Source of the DNA: UBA987 sp002292105
GTDB lineage: Bacteria > Bacteroidota > Bacteroidia > NS11-12g > UBA9320
Reading direction: 5' to 3'
DNA length: 64,000 nt
NCBI GenBank assembly: GCA_943846675.1
Contig: OX044357.1
Span: 2,418,001 to 2,482,000, forward strand
Below the pieces are notes generated by a model. The model made no database searches, was not told the DNA's origin, and saw only the letters and a list, made by a program, of their open reading frames with translations. This document shows, in pieces, positions 25,349 through 34,176 of this stretch. Each line of letters opens with the position of its first letter. Position 1 is the stretch's first letter. Both the position numbers and the translations under genes were made by a program.

Positions 25349-26929
25349 TTATTCAGCGTAGTTTTTAGCAACTTCAGCACCAATTGTTTCTAGTGCTCCA
25401 GTAATCTCATCACTAAGTTTACCAGCATTTAGTTGACTTAACGTATCAGGACTTTTCTTTTGCAGTGTCTCTAGGTATTCGCTTTCAAAAGCTCTTACCT
25501 TCTTCACTGGTACGTCCTTCAACAAACCTTTAGTTCCAAGATAAATAATCGCTACTTGTTGACCAGCAGACAATGGTGAATATTGTCCTTGCTTTAACAC
25601 TTCCACGTTTCTAGATCCTTTGTCAAGTACCGCTTTTGTTGCAGCATCTAAGTCAGAACCAAATTTAGCAAACGCTTCAAGCTCACGATATTGTGCTTGA
25701 TCAAGTTTCAATGTACCTGAAGTTTTCTTCATTGATTTAATCTGAGCAGAACCCCCAACACGCGATACCGAGATACCTACGTTAATTGCTGGACGCACAC
25801 CAGAGTTAAACAAATCACTTTCTAGGAAAATCTGACCATCTGTAATCGAAATTACGTTGGTTGGAATATACGCTGATACATCACCCGCTTGTGTTTCAAT
25901 AATAGGAAGCGCCGTTAACGATCCACCACCTTTTACTAATGGCTTTAGGTTTTCAGGTAAATCATTCATTTGAGATGCAATCTCATCTGAACTGTTCACT
26001 TTCGCCGCTCTTTCAAGTAATCTTGAGTGCAAGTAGAATACATCACCAGGATATGCCTCACGACCCGGAGGACGTTTAAGAAGCAAAGATACCTCACGGT
26101 ATGCAACCGCCTGCTTTGACAAATCGTCATATATAATTAACGCTGGACGTCCTGTATCTCTAAAGAACTCACCAATCGCAGCACCCGCCATTGGCGCGTA
26201 GAATTGCATTGGTGCAGGATCCGCAGCACTTGCTGAAACAACAGTTGTGTAAGCCATTGCTCCTTTTTCTTCAAGCGCTTTTACTACTTGTTTTACGGTT
26301 GAAGACTTCTGTCCACACGCTACGTAAATACAGTAAACTGGCTCTCCTTTGTCGTAAAATTCTTTTTGGTTGATAATGGTATCAATAGCCACTGCTGTTT
26401 TACCAGTTTGTCTATCACCAATAATCAACTCACGTTGTCCTCTTCCAATAGGAATCATCGCATCAATCGCTTTAATTCCAGTTTGAAGTGGTTCTGTTAC
26501 AGGCTCTCTATAGATAACACCTGGCGCTTTACGCTCTAATGGCATCTCATATACTTCACCCGCGATATCACCTTTACCATCAAGTGGCTTACCAAGTGTA
26601 TCAACAACACGACCCAACATACCTTCTCCCACATTAATGGAAGCAATTCGGTTTGTTCGTTTTACCGTGTCACCTTCTTTAATTTCTGATGATGAACCAA
26701 GTAGTACCGCTCCAACGTTGTCTTCTTCAAGGTTCAATACAATTGCATTGATACCATTGTCAAATTCAATTAACTCTCCAGATCTAACGTTTGTTAAACC
26801 ATGGATACGGGCAATACCGTCACCAACTTGTAATACTGTGCCAATTTCTTCTAATTGTGCAGCAGTTTGAACATTTGATAATTGTTCTTTAATGATCGAT
26901 GAAACTTCATCTGGTCTGATCTGAGCCAT
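25349..26929 (-). CDS. atpA: F1Fo ATP synthase subunit alpha
   Basis: The 526-residue regulatory nucleotide-binding subunit has P-loop GDRQTGKT near residue 171, the alpha signature AYREVSLLLKRPPGREAYPG, and SVSRVGGSAQIKSMKK. It lies 6 nt downstream of atpH and 17 nt upstream of atpG. Its partner beta subunit is encoded in the separate atpDC locus at 17.6-19.4 kb. Confidence 0.97.
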   Translation of the reverse strand: MAQIRPDEVSSIIKEQLSNVQTAAQLEEIGTVLQVGDGIARIHGLTNVRSGELIEFDNGINAIVLNLEEDNVGAVLLGSSSEIKEGDTVKRTNRIASINVGEGMLGRVVDTLGKPLDGKGDIAGEVYEMPLERKAPGVIYREPVTEPLQTGIKAIDAMIPIGRGQRELIIGDRQTGKTAVAIDTIINQKEFYDKGEPVYCIYVACGQKSSTVKQVVKALEEKGAMAYTTVVSASAADPAPMQFYAPMAGAAIGEFFRDTGRPALIIYDDLSKQAVAYREVSLLLKRPPGREAYPGDVFYLHSRLLERAAKVNSSDEIASQMNDLPENLKPLVKGGGSLTALPIIETQAGDVSAYIPTNVISITDGQIFLESDLFNSGVRPAINVGISVSRVGGSAQIKSMKKTSGTLKLDQAQYRELEAFAKFGSDLDAATKAVLDKGSRNVEVLKQGQYSPLSAGQQVAIIYLGTKGLLKDVPVKKVRAFESEYLETLQKKSPDTLSQLNAGKLSDEITGALETIGAEVAKNYAE

Positions 26930-26935
26930 AACCTA

Positions 26936-27472
26936 TTAATTATAAATTAATTGCTTTCTAATTTCTTTTAATTCTTTCGCGATGCTTAAGTCAAGTAGCT
27001 TATCATCAAATTGAATTACCATGCCACCAATGACAGATGCATCAACGGTATTGTCAATTTGAAGTTCGTCTTCTTTTACCAAGCTTTTTAAATATCGCTT
27101 AACATCCTCTAATGACTTCTCGTCAAGTGCAATTGCCGATTTAACCGACACCTTTATTACACCTTTGTTTTGGTCATACATCTGGATGTACACTTTCGCT
27201 ATGTTAGCAAGTTCCGATTCTCTCTTGCGACTTACCACTAGCGATACAAAGCTTTTTGTTAATGCCGAAGCACCTTCAAAAACCTTGTCTAACACTTGGG
27301 CTTTGTCTTGACCAGAAACAACAGGATTGGATAGTAAGTCGCGTAAGTCCTTACTTTCCGAAGCCAACCCGCTAAAGGCCAACATTTCGTCGTACACCGC
27401 GCTGTCAACTGACTGCGTTTGTGCCAACTCAATGAGGGATTTTGCGTATCGTGTTGCTACTCTACTAGACAT
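26936..27472 (-). CDS. atpH: F1Fo ATP synthase subunit delta
   Basis: The 178-residue peripheral-stalk subunit starts VATRYAKSLIELA, the family N-terminal pattern. It ends with the C-terminal domain DASVIGGMVIQFDDKLLDLSIAKELKEIRKQL. It links F1 to the b subunits. It is one base from atpF upstream and 6 nt before atpA. Confidence 0.94.
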   Translation of the reverse strand: MSSRVATRYAKSLIELAQTQSVDSAVYDEMLAFSGLASESKDLRDLLSNPVVSGQDKAQVLDKVFEGASALTKSFVSLVVSRKRESELANIAKVYIQMYDQNKGVIKVSVKSAIALDEKSLEDVKRYLKSLVKEDELQIDNTVDASVIGGMVIQFDDKLLDLSIAKELKEIRKQLIYN

Positions 27473-27473
27473 A

Positions 27474-27977
27474 TTAAGATAATTGAGATTGTTTCAAGTG
27501 TTCTTCAACAATTTCAGCTTGCTTGTCTTTGTTAGACAGTTCTGACCGAAGTACCTTTTCTGCGATATCGATAGATAAAGCGGCAACCTGAGTCTTAATA
27601 TCAGACATGGCTTTAGCCTTTTCTTTTTCGATCTCTTCTCGAGCGCTATTGATAATTCTTTCGCCCTCAGATGCAGCTGTTTTCTTCGCATCAGCAATAA
27701 TGCTTTCTTTAGTTTCACGTGCTTCTTTGAGCATTTTTTCGCGCTCAACACGTGCTTCAGCCAACAATTTCTCGTTGTCTGATTTTAGCTGACCCATTTG
27801 TGCCTTTGCTTCTTCTGCCGACTTCAATGACTTGTCAATAAAATCATTTCTTTCTTGCAAGGTGTTTAAAATTGGCTTCCAAGCCAATTTCTTTAACAAC
27901 ACCAACACAATAATGAAGGCAATAGAGGTCCAAATAATAAGACCCAAAGGAGCTGCTAATAAATTTAGAAGAATCAT
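27474..27977 (-). CDS. atpF: F1Fo ATP synthase subunit b
   Basis: The 167-residue peripheral-stalk subunit has one N-terminal membrane helix (residues about 6-28, LAAPLGLIIWTSIAFIIVLV). A long charged coiled coil follows, including LQERNDFIDKSLKSAEEAKA. It dimerises and contacts delta. An 84-nt gap with a strong hairpin separates it from atpE. Confidence 0.95.
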   Translation of the reverse strand: MILLNLLAAPLGLIIWTSIAFIIVLVLLKKLAWKPILNTLQERNDFIDKSLKSAEEAKAQMGQLKSDNEKLLAEARVEREKMLKEARETKESIIADAKKTAASEGERIINSAREEIEKEKAKAMSDIKTQVAALSIDIAEKVLRSELSNKDKQAEIVEEHLKQSQLS

Positions 27978-28008
27978 AAATGCTTAATTTTAATTCGTTG
28001 AAAACAAG

Positions 28009-28039
28009 AAAAAAACCTGGAGCCGACTATCGGCCCCAG
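28009..28039 (-). terminator. Terminator-like hairpin between atpE and atpF
   Basis: On the minus strand a 10-bp GC-rich stem (28017-28026 pairing with 28030-28039, one G-U wobble, 3-nt loop) is followed after one base by seven T. This is a textbook intrinsic terminator, yet it lies inside the atp operon, right after the c-subunit gene. Partial termination here would yield extra atpE transcript compared with downstream genes. Confidence 0.85.
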
Positions 28040-28061
28040 TATAATATTTTTCTAGTTTAAC

Positions 28062-28310
28062 CTAAATAATAACAAGTAAGCAAACGATAACGGCGAAAAG
28101 CGCAACACCTTCAATAAGGGCAGCAGCCAAAATCATGTTTGCTCTAATGTCTCCCAACACTTCTGGTTGACGCGCAATAGATTCAAGAGCTGATCCTCCG
28201 ATTCTACCGATACCGATACCTGCACCAACTGCTGCGATACCAGCTCCTACGCCTGCCCAACCTGGAGCGGCTGAAGCCACTTCTTGTAATAAAACTGTAA
28301 GTAATTCCAT
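28062..28310 (-). CDS. atpE: F1Fo ATP synthase subunit c
   Basis: The 82-residue proteolipid has two membrane helices joined by the polar loop RQPE (47-50). The ion-binding carboxylate is E67 in LIEGVALF. The glycine-rich first helix (GVGAGIAAVGAGIGIG) packs the ring. The residue after E67 is Gly; sodium-type rings usually have Ser or Thr there, so proton coupling is inferred. A terminator-like hairpin follows the gene. Confidence 0.96.
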   Translation of the reverse strand: MELLTVLLQEVASAAPGWAGVGAGIAAVGAGIGIGRIGGSALESIARQPEVLGDIRANMILAAALIEGVALFAVIVCLLVII

Positions 28311-28353
28311 TTTGAAATAAAAATTTGTATTGTATTAAATAAAAATTTGCTTG

Positions 28354-29526
28354 TTAATGATGTCCGTCTTCAACCGCTGAACCAAAGTACAATGCCGACA
28401 ATAATGTAAATACGTAAGCTTGCAAGAAGGCAACTAACAGTTCAATAAAGAACATAAATACCATAAAAATCAATGACCCTGCACCAACACCATAACCAGC
28501 AACTGCACTTGTTTGACCGAAAATAAAGATCAACGCTGTAAAGGCTAATATGATAATGTGTCCAGCAGTGATGTTCGCCGTTAAACGTACCATCAAGACC
28601 AAAGGTTTAATAAAAATTTGTAATGCTTCAATTGGCACCAAAATCAACTTAATGGCAAACGGCACTCCTTCTGGAGCAAAAATGTGCTTCCAATAATGCT
28701 TGTTTCCATTGATGTTGGTAATAACAAAGACAAAAAATGCGAGTACTAACGTTACACTCATTGACCCCATTACGTTATAACCACCTAAGAAACTCATAAG
28801 TCCCAATAGGTTTGCAATCCAGATAAAGAAGAATACAGACAACAAGAACGGTGTAAACTTAGCAGCCTTTTCTCTACTCCCAACTGAAGGAATAATGATT
28901 TGCTCATGAGCAAATTCAACTAAAGGCTCTATCAACGCTTGCAATCCTTTTGGCGCTTGCGTATGACCTCTTTTCTTGTATGCTTTTCCTACTGCTATGA
29001 AAATCCACAACAGGATAATTACAGATAGTAATAACCCAACCACCGTCTTGGTGATAGACATATCTAAAGGCTTACTATTGATTATCGCTCCAGCTTCGTC
29101 TCTAACAATGCCGTGATCACCACCTTCTTCTTTGTTGTAAATCACCTCATCAACCATCACATAGTTTCCATAAGCAAATCCGTGACCTTCTTCAAGATGC
29201 AACGCTTCGCCATGGTAAAGATGTTTAGAACTAAATACCTTAACAGCACCATCTCCAATAAGAATAACTGGAAGGTTAACAGTAACGTGCTTTTCGTTTT
29301 CTTTACCTGCGTTTAAAGTCAGGAAATGAATTTCGTGCGCGTCAGCAATGTGGTGCATAATCATTTCACCAGCATTGAATTCTTCTTTCTCCGCATGATC
29401 GTCATGGGCTTCTTCATGTTCTGTACTTGCAAAAGCAGTCACAAAACAGAAAAACAGGCCAAACAATAAGATTTTTCTTAATCCAAACACTTTGGTAAAC
29501 TCCTTATTTTCAGTGGTTTGAAACAT
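28354..29526 (-). CDS. atpB: F1Fo ATP synthase subunit a with long N-terminal extension
   Basis: The 390-residue stator subunit is about 120 residues longer than the E. coli protein. It has an N-terminal hydrophobic segment that may be a cleaved signal (ILLFGLFFCFVTAFAS). An extracytoplasmic region of about 120 residues rich in His, Glu and Asp follows (35-155). The standard membrane domain comes next, with the essential arginine R314 in LMVRLTANITAGH. The extension occurs in Bacteroidota. The ATG at 29526 is used; an adjacent TTG adds only one residue. Confidence 0.94.
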   Translation of the reverse strand: MFQTTENKEFTKVFGLRKILLFGLFFCFVTAFASTEHEEAHDDHAEKEEFNAGEMIMHHIADAHEIHFLTLNAGKENEKHVTVNLPVILIGDGAVKVFSSKHLYHGEALHLEEGHGFAYGNYVMVDEVIYNKEEGGDHGIVRDEAGAIINSKPLDMSITKTVVGLLLSVIILLWIFIAVGKAYKKRGHTQAPKGLQALIEPLVEFAHEQIIIPSVGSREKAAKFTPFLLSVFFFIWIANLLGLMSFLGGYNVMGSMSVTLVLAFFVFVITNINGNKHYWKHIFAPEGVPFAIKLILVPIEALQIFIKPLVLMVRLTANITAGHIIILAFTALIFIFGQTSAVAGYGVGAGSLIFMVFMFFIELLVAFLQAYVFTLLSALYFGSAVEDGHH

Positions 29527-29536
29527 CAATAGCTCC

Positions 29537-29908
29537 TTATTTTTCGGTGCGCAATTTAGTCACTAAATGATATAATTCAAAAGTTGTGAATAATAAATAT
29601 AAAAATAGAAAATTCACTATCACAATTTTGTCTCTTACCTCATTGACAATCAGATATATAACGACGAAAAAAATGCTAAAAATAAATCTCAACCCAATGC
29701 TTCCATACATAAATGTTAAGAAAGATTTTTGACTTGATTTTAGCATGCTTATCGAAAGAAAATGAGTCAATAGATTTAACCCAAAAAAGAAACCTAACGC
29801 CATCCAGCTCCACACCGAAACGGCAACCCCAAATGCACCGTGGATTAGTAGCATCAAACCTGCTACAACCGCTGCCATTATGATTAATTTAGAAAGATAT
29901 GATTTCAC
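29537..29908 (-). CDS. Small membrane protein linked to atp genes (AtpI-like position)
   Basis: The 123-residue protein has four hydrophobic segments (about 7-27, 32-50, 63-84, 93-110) and short polar ends. Position between atpZ and atpB and topology resemble AtpI/UncI, which assists c-ring assembly, but I see no decisive motif. The start is GTG at 29908; an ATG ten codons later would cut into the first membrane segment. It lies 10 nt before atpB. Confidence 0.65.
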   Translation of the reverse strand: MKSYLSKLIIMAAVVAGLMLLIHGAFGVAVSVWSWMALGFFFGLNLLTHFLSISMLKSSQKSFLTFMYGSIGLRFIFSIFFVVIYLIVNEVRDKIVIVNFLFLYLLFTTFELYHLVTKLRTEK

Positions 29909-29987
29909 TGACTACAAATTCAGCCGCAAAGGTGTACTTATTGCATGGATATGCCAATAAAACGGTTCAAAATATTAAGAAATGTGA

Positions 29988-30224
29988 CTATTTAGATTTA
30001 GTCACCCGAACGATTAAGTATACCATTGACCCAACTACACCCAAAACTGCTCCCAGCAACGTAAACCAAGGTGTAACATTCTTTACATAGTCATCTAATT
30101 TGCCTCCTAGGTAAACAAGGATTAAAATGGTTGCGACTATTTGAAATGCCAAGGCTGAATACTTGACATAACCCCTATTGCGCGGTTTACTGTCCAACTG
30201 CGCCTTTAGTTTGCTTTGATGCAT
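29988..30224 (-). CDS. atpZ: AtpZ/AtpI family protein
   Basis: The 78-residue protein has two membrane helices (about 21-39 and 49-70), a basic N-terminus and the pattern WFTLLGAVLGVVGSMVYLI typical of AtpZ. AtpZ/AtpI pairs are linked to ion transport or ring assembly for ATP synthase. I chose the ATG at 30224 (MHQSKLKAQL); the frame continues to a GTG at 30275. With the ATG it overlaps the bactofilin gene by 38 nt, implying coupled translation. Confidence 0.75.
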   Translation of the reverse strand: MHQSKLKAQLDSKPRNRGYVKYSALAFQIVATILILVYLGGKLDDYVKNVTPWFTLLGAVLGVVGSMVYLIVRVTKSK

Positions 30225-30594
30225 CAATAGGTATGGCAGATTTACCCATCTCACATTTACCGTTGAATTCGCCACCCGATTCTACCACAAGCTTATTTGT
30301 ATGAATATCTCCAACAATTCTTGAAGTGGATTTGAGATATAGAATTTCAGAAATATTTACGTTACCGGCAACTTTTCCACTTATATCAGCTGACTTGGCA
30401 TTGGCATCCCCTTCAATTTTACCTGAAATACCCAACACCAGTTTAGATGATGTTTTCACTGAACCAACCAAGGTCCCGTCAATGCGCACATCTCCATTAG
30501 AAGTGATGTTCCCTTCAATTACTGTATCAGATCCAATTACATTTATTGACCCGTTTGGTGCTGATGTTGTGTCTTTCTTTTTATTTGATAACAT
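30187..30594 (-). CDS. Bactofilin (polymer-forming cytoskeletal protein)
   Basis: The 135-residue protein has the bactofilin beta-helix: repeated hexapeptide-like strands VIEGNITSNGDVRIDGTLVG, SGKIEGDANAKSADISGKVA and NISEILYLKSTSRIVGDI. Disordered tails flank them. Bactofilins self-assemble without nucleotides and often guide peptidoglycan hydrolases. It follows an M23 peptidase gene by 18 nt and overlaps atpZ, linking cell-shape and ATP synthase genes in one run. Confidence 0.9.
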   Translation of the reverse strand: MLSNKKKDTTSAPNGSINVIGSDTVIEGNITSNGDVRIDGTLVGSVKTSSKLVLGISGKIEGDANAKSADISGKVAGNVNISEILYLKSTSRIVGDIHTNKLVVESGGEFNGKCEMGKSAIPIDASKQTKGAVGQ

Positions 30595-30612
30595 AGTACA
30601 AATATGATGATT

Positions 30613-31473
30613 CTAAAACTTAATATAGTCTGCTGGATCTACAGCCAACCCATTATGCCACAATTCAAAGTGCAAATGAGGGCCTGAAGTTAACTCGCCC
30701 GAGTTACCCATTAAGGCTATGACTTCTCCTACCCTAACCCGATTACCTTGCTTTTTAAGCAATACAGCGTTGTGCTTATACACAGAAATAAAGTTGTCGG
30801 TATGCTGCACAACCATAACGTGTCCGGTTTCGGGTGTCCAAGAACTGAGTACGACAGTACCGTCGAGTGTTGCTTTTACAGCGGCATTCGGGTATGAAGC
30901 AATATCGATTGCTGTGTGTTTGTTTCTTTGGTTAAAGGTATCTGTAATTACGCCTTTCAAAGGAGCATAAAACGAATAAACGCGTTTTAATGGCGTTTTA
31001 TCCTTTTCTGAAGTTGGACTCGCCTCTGATAGGCCTTCTGCTGAATGACCGACATGCGCAGACGCAGTCGGAAAAAATGACCAGCCAGTTTGTTGCTGAA
31101 TTGGTTTTGGTTTCGAGTCAAAGAATGAGGTCGCAGAATCAACACCTATTAATATTCGATACAAGTTTGAATCGCGCTGGTCTCTCAGCTCCATGGCCCT
31201 TTCGATGGAATCTAGCCGATGCTTCATCACGCGAAAATCACGTGGGTTTATTTCTCCGCCACCTGGCATGATGTATCGAAGCGGCGTCATTGGTAATAAA
31301 AAGATGGAAATTGCTGTAAAAACCACAAGCAAACCACTGAGCAACAACACAACGTTAAGTGGTGTCAATACCATCGAAATACGTTCCTCCAAATTGCGGT
31401 CGTTACGGATAATTAACCGGTATCGGTTACGCAGTTTTTTGGTTAAAAATTCCTTTATTCGAGATACTTTCAT
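30613..31473 (-). CDS. M23 family metallopeptidase next to bactofilin
   Basis: The 286-residue protein has a basic cytoplasmic N-terminus, one membrane helix (about 34-60), a linker and a C-terminal LytM domain. The linker contains the motif PTASAHVGHSAEGL. The catalytic motifs are HTAIDIA (HxxxD) and HLHFEL (HxH). It is a predicted periplasmic endopeptidase of peptidoglycan. The M23-bactofilin pair is a known cell-shape module in other bacteria, so co-function is inferred. Confidence 0.88.
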   Translation of the reverse strand: MKVSRIKEFLTKKLRNRYRLIIRNDRNLEERISMVLTPLNVVLLLSGLLVVFTAISIFLLPMTPLRYIMPGGGEINPRDFRVMKHRLDSIERAMELRDQRDSNLYRILIGVDSATSFFDSKPKPIQQQTGWSFFPTASAHVGHSAEGLSEASPTSEKDKTPLKRVYSFYAPLKGVITDTFNQRNKHTAIDIASYPNAAVKATLDGTVVLSSWTPETGHVMVVQHTDNFISVYKHNAVLLKKQGNRVRVGEVIALMGNSGELTSGPHLHFELWHNGLAVDPADYIKF

Positions 31474-31566
31474 TTCAATTGTGGGAACTCCTTGACTAAA
31501 AATACCCAGTTATAAAATATTATTGCAGATTCAAAGTTATAACTAATACCAATATTTATTTGAATC

Positions 31567-34176
31567 GTGACGGTATTTACACCTAAAAAAGTTCTGAGTT
31601 TATCCTTGCTTTTACTTCTGCAAATCACAGCATTTGGTCAGGTAAAAGAAAGTTGGCTGAAAAAGAATTGGCACAATATGAACGCCCGTTTCAACGGATT
31701 GTATCTGGCGAAAGTGCAGCTCAATGAGGCTAAAGAATCTTTAAAGGCTCAGCATGTCGACGATTTTACGCAAATCATTAGCGTTTTCCCTTACGGAACC
31801 GCAGCCCAAAGAACCGCACAAAAACCTAACCTTGAAGAGGTGTACAAAAAATGCTCTGGCGTCATCAAAAAGCATCCAAAAAGCAAATGGGTTGATGAAG
31901 CCTGGTATCTCATTGGTCAATCGTATTTGTATCAAAACGAGTTGTTTACTGCAATCGAAACATACCAGTACGTTGCGAACCAATTTCCGAACGGAGAAAA
32001 AAAATATGATGCCAAGCTTGGCATTTTAATGTCTTACATCGCTCAAGAAAAGTACTACGATGCTGAAGCCATCATGAGCGTTATCCAAAAAGAAGGCCAA
32101 TTCCCTGCTCGACTCCAAAAAGATTTTGCAGTAATTGCTGCCGAAATTTATATCCAAGAAGAAAAATACCTTCAGGCGATTGGTGCGTTAGAAGAAGGCT
32201 TAAAACTCACATACAAAAGAGATGAGAAATCTCGATATAACTTTATACTCGCTCAGCTTTACTTAAAAACGAAAGAGATAGAAAAGTCGAAAAGCCATTT
32301 TATCAAAACAATAAAACTGAACCCGCCTTATGTTCTTGCTTTTCAATCGAACTTAGGTCTTATCAAAACAATAGGGTTAAGTAACGAAAGCTCTTCGCTC
32401 AAAACGCCAAGAAAATATCTTAAAAAAATGTTGGCGGACGACAAGAATATCGACTATTACGATCAGATATATTATGAGTTAGCGAACCTTGAAATCCAAG
32501 CGAAAAATATTGACGAGGCCATTCGCAACTATGAATTGTCTGCTGCCACTAGTGTTAAAAATAAAGACCAAAAAGCCAATAGCTATTTAGCCTTGGCAAC
32601 CATTTACTTTGAGCGCAAGAACTACGAAAAATCGCAAAAGTATTTTGATAGTACGGCCATGTTTATGTCGAACACGCGGCCAGACTATGAATACATTAAG
32701 GCAAAACAAATTGTACTCACTGATTTAATTGAAAACCTAGTCACGGTTTATACACAAGACAGTTTACTAAAGTTAGCCAGTCTTCCCAAAAGTGAATTAG
32801 ACAAAAAAATCGCAGACCAAGTAGCCAATGACAAACGTGAAGCTGCCCTAGCCAAAGAAAGAGCAGAGCAGAACCAACCGCTAATCGACGACTTTGACCC
32901 ATTCGGACAGCCCAACAAGGTAAACACAGCAGCAGTTGTGGGTGGCACTTGGTACTTTTATAACAAATCTGCAGTAGCACGAGGTTCTAACGATTTTAAA
33001 CGGCAATGGGGAGCAAGACCAAAAACGGATCTTTGGAGATATTTGAGCATGCAAGCTAGCCTGAACAAAGTTGACGACACGGATAACGACGACACCTCAG
33101 AGGATGGTGACCCAGATGAAGTGTATGATCCGGACCAAGACCCAGACGCGCAAGACGTAATCAGTAAGGTATCAGAAGACAAAAAGAAATACTATCGTAA
33201 TATTCCATTATCAAAAGAAGCAAAGTCAGCTGCGTACGATAAAATTGAAATGGCACTGTTCAACACAGGTAAGATTTATTATGAAGACCTTAAAGAGTTT
33301 GTTAAATCAAAATCGTACTTATTGCAGTCGTTGGAACGGTTTCCAGATGGTGTAAATGAACCAGAAACGTATTTCATCTTAAATAAGATAGAAACGGAGT
33401 TGGGCAATACACCTGAGGCTGAAAATTATTCCAAATTATTGGATAAAAAGTACCCCAAAAACCCGTTCAATCTTGTTTTGAACAACAGGGAGCTTGCCGA
33501 GCAACTTGGAGGAACAAACGAAGTTTCTCAGTTATACGAGAAAGCGTACGAAGCCTATACACAGGGCAAATATGATGAAGCGCTAGCTGTCAAAACAGAA
33601 GCAAGCGAAAAATATGCTGGAAACAGCTTACAGGCGAAGTTTGATTATTTACAAGCGCTCATCATTGGCAAAACAAAGGGGAAAGAAGCCTATGTAACTG
33701 AGCTACAACGTATCGTTGAATTGTATCCTGGCACGCGATTGGCAAATCAAGCGAGTTACACAATTCAGTACTTAAAAGAGCAAGGTAGTGAAGATGCAAA
33801 CGAAGCGGAATCTAAGAAATACAAATTCGCCCCTGGCGAAGAGCATTACTTCATTGTTATCTATGACGGTGGATCTAAATCAGAGATACTGGCTGGATTT
33901 AGCGACTATAATCGTGAAAAGCATAGTTCGGAAAATATTCGAACCAATACGTATTTAGTCGGCGACAAAAATGTCATTGCTGCCCAAAGCTTTGAGGACA
34001 AAGAAACTGCGGAGGCGTATTATGTTGAATTCATTAAAAACGACAAGTTTTTCAAGTCTTTAGGTATACGCGCATATGACCTGTATATAATCTCTCAAAG
34101 TAATTTCCGTACTTTGCTAGTGGATACCGACGCAGATGCATATGCCTTGTTTTTCGTAAGAAACTATATTCAATAG
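31567..34176 (+). CDS. porW: PorW/SprE-like T9SS tetratricopeptide protein
   Basis: The 869-residue protein has a signal peptide (LSLSLLLLLQITAFGQ) and an N-terminal WLKKNWHNMNARFNGLYLA motif seen in PorW/SprE proteins. Many TPR units follow, then an acidic linker near residues 500-530 and a C-terminal domain. PorW/SprE supports type IX secretion and gliding in Bacteroidota. No cysteine follows the signal peptide, so lipidation is doubtful. The start is GTG at 31567, the only start that keeps the signal peptide. The PBP1A ATG follows its stop directly. Confidence 0.82.
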   Translation: MTVFTPKKVLSLSLLLLLQITAFGQVKESWLKKNWHNMNARFNGLYLAKVQLNEAKESLKAQHVDDFTQIISVFPYGTAAQRTAQKPNLEEVYKKCSGVIKKHPKSKWVDEAWYLIGQSYLYQNELFTAIETYQYVANQFPNGEKKYDAKLGILMSYIAQEKYYDAEAIMSVIQKEGQFPARLQKDFAVIAAEIYIQEEKYLQAIGALEEGLKLTYKRDEKSRYNFILAQLYLKTKEIEKSKSHFIKTIKLNPPYVLAFQSNLGLIKTIGLSNESSSLKTPRKYLKKMLADDKNIDYYDQIYYELANLEIQAKNIDEAIRNYELSAATSVKNKDQKANSYLALATIYFERKNYEKSQKYFDSTAMFMSNTRPDYEYIKAKQIVLTDLIENLVTVYTQDSLLKLASLPKSELDKKIADQVANDKREAALAKERAEQNQPLIDDFDPFGQPNKVNTAAVVGGTWYFYNKSAVARGSNDFKRQWGARPKTDLWRYLSMQASLNKVDDTDNDDTSEDGDPDEVYDPDQDPDAQDVISKVSEDKKKYYRNIPLSKEAKSAAYDKIEMALFNTGKIYYEDLKEFVKSKSYLLQSLERFPDGVNEPETYFILNKIETELGNTPEAENYSKLLDKKYPKNPFNLVLNNRELAEQLGGTNEVSQLYEKAYEAYTQGKYDEALAVKTEASEKYAGNSLQAKFDYLQALIIGKTKGKEAYVTELQRIVELYPGTRLANQASYTIQYLKEQGSEDANEAESKKYKFAPGEEHYFIVIYDGGSKSEILAGFSDYNREKHSSENIRTNTYLVGDKNVIAAQSFEDKETAEAYYVEFIKNDKFFKSLGIRAYDLYIISQSNFRTLLVDTDADAYALFFVRNYIQ

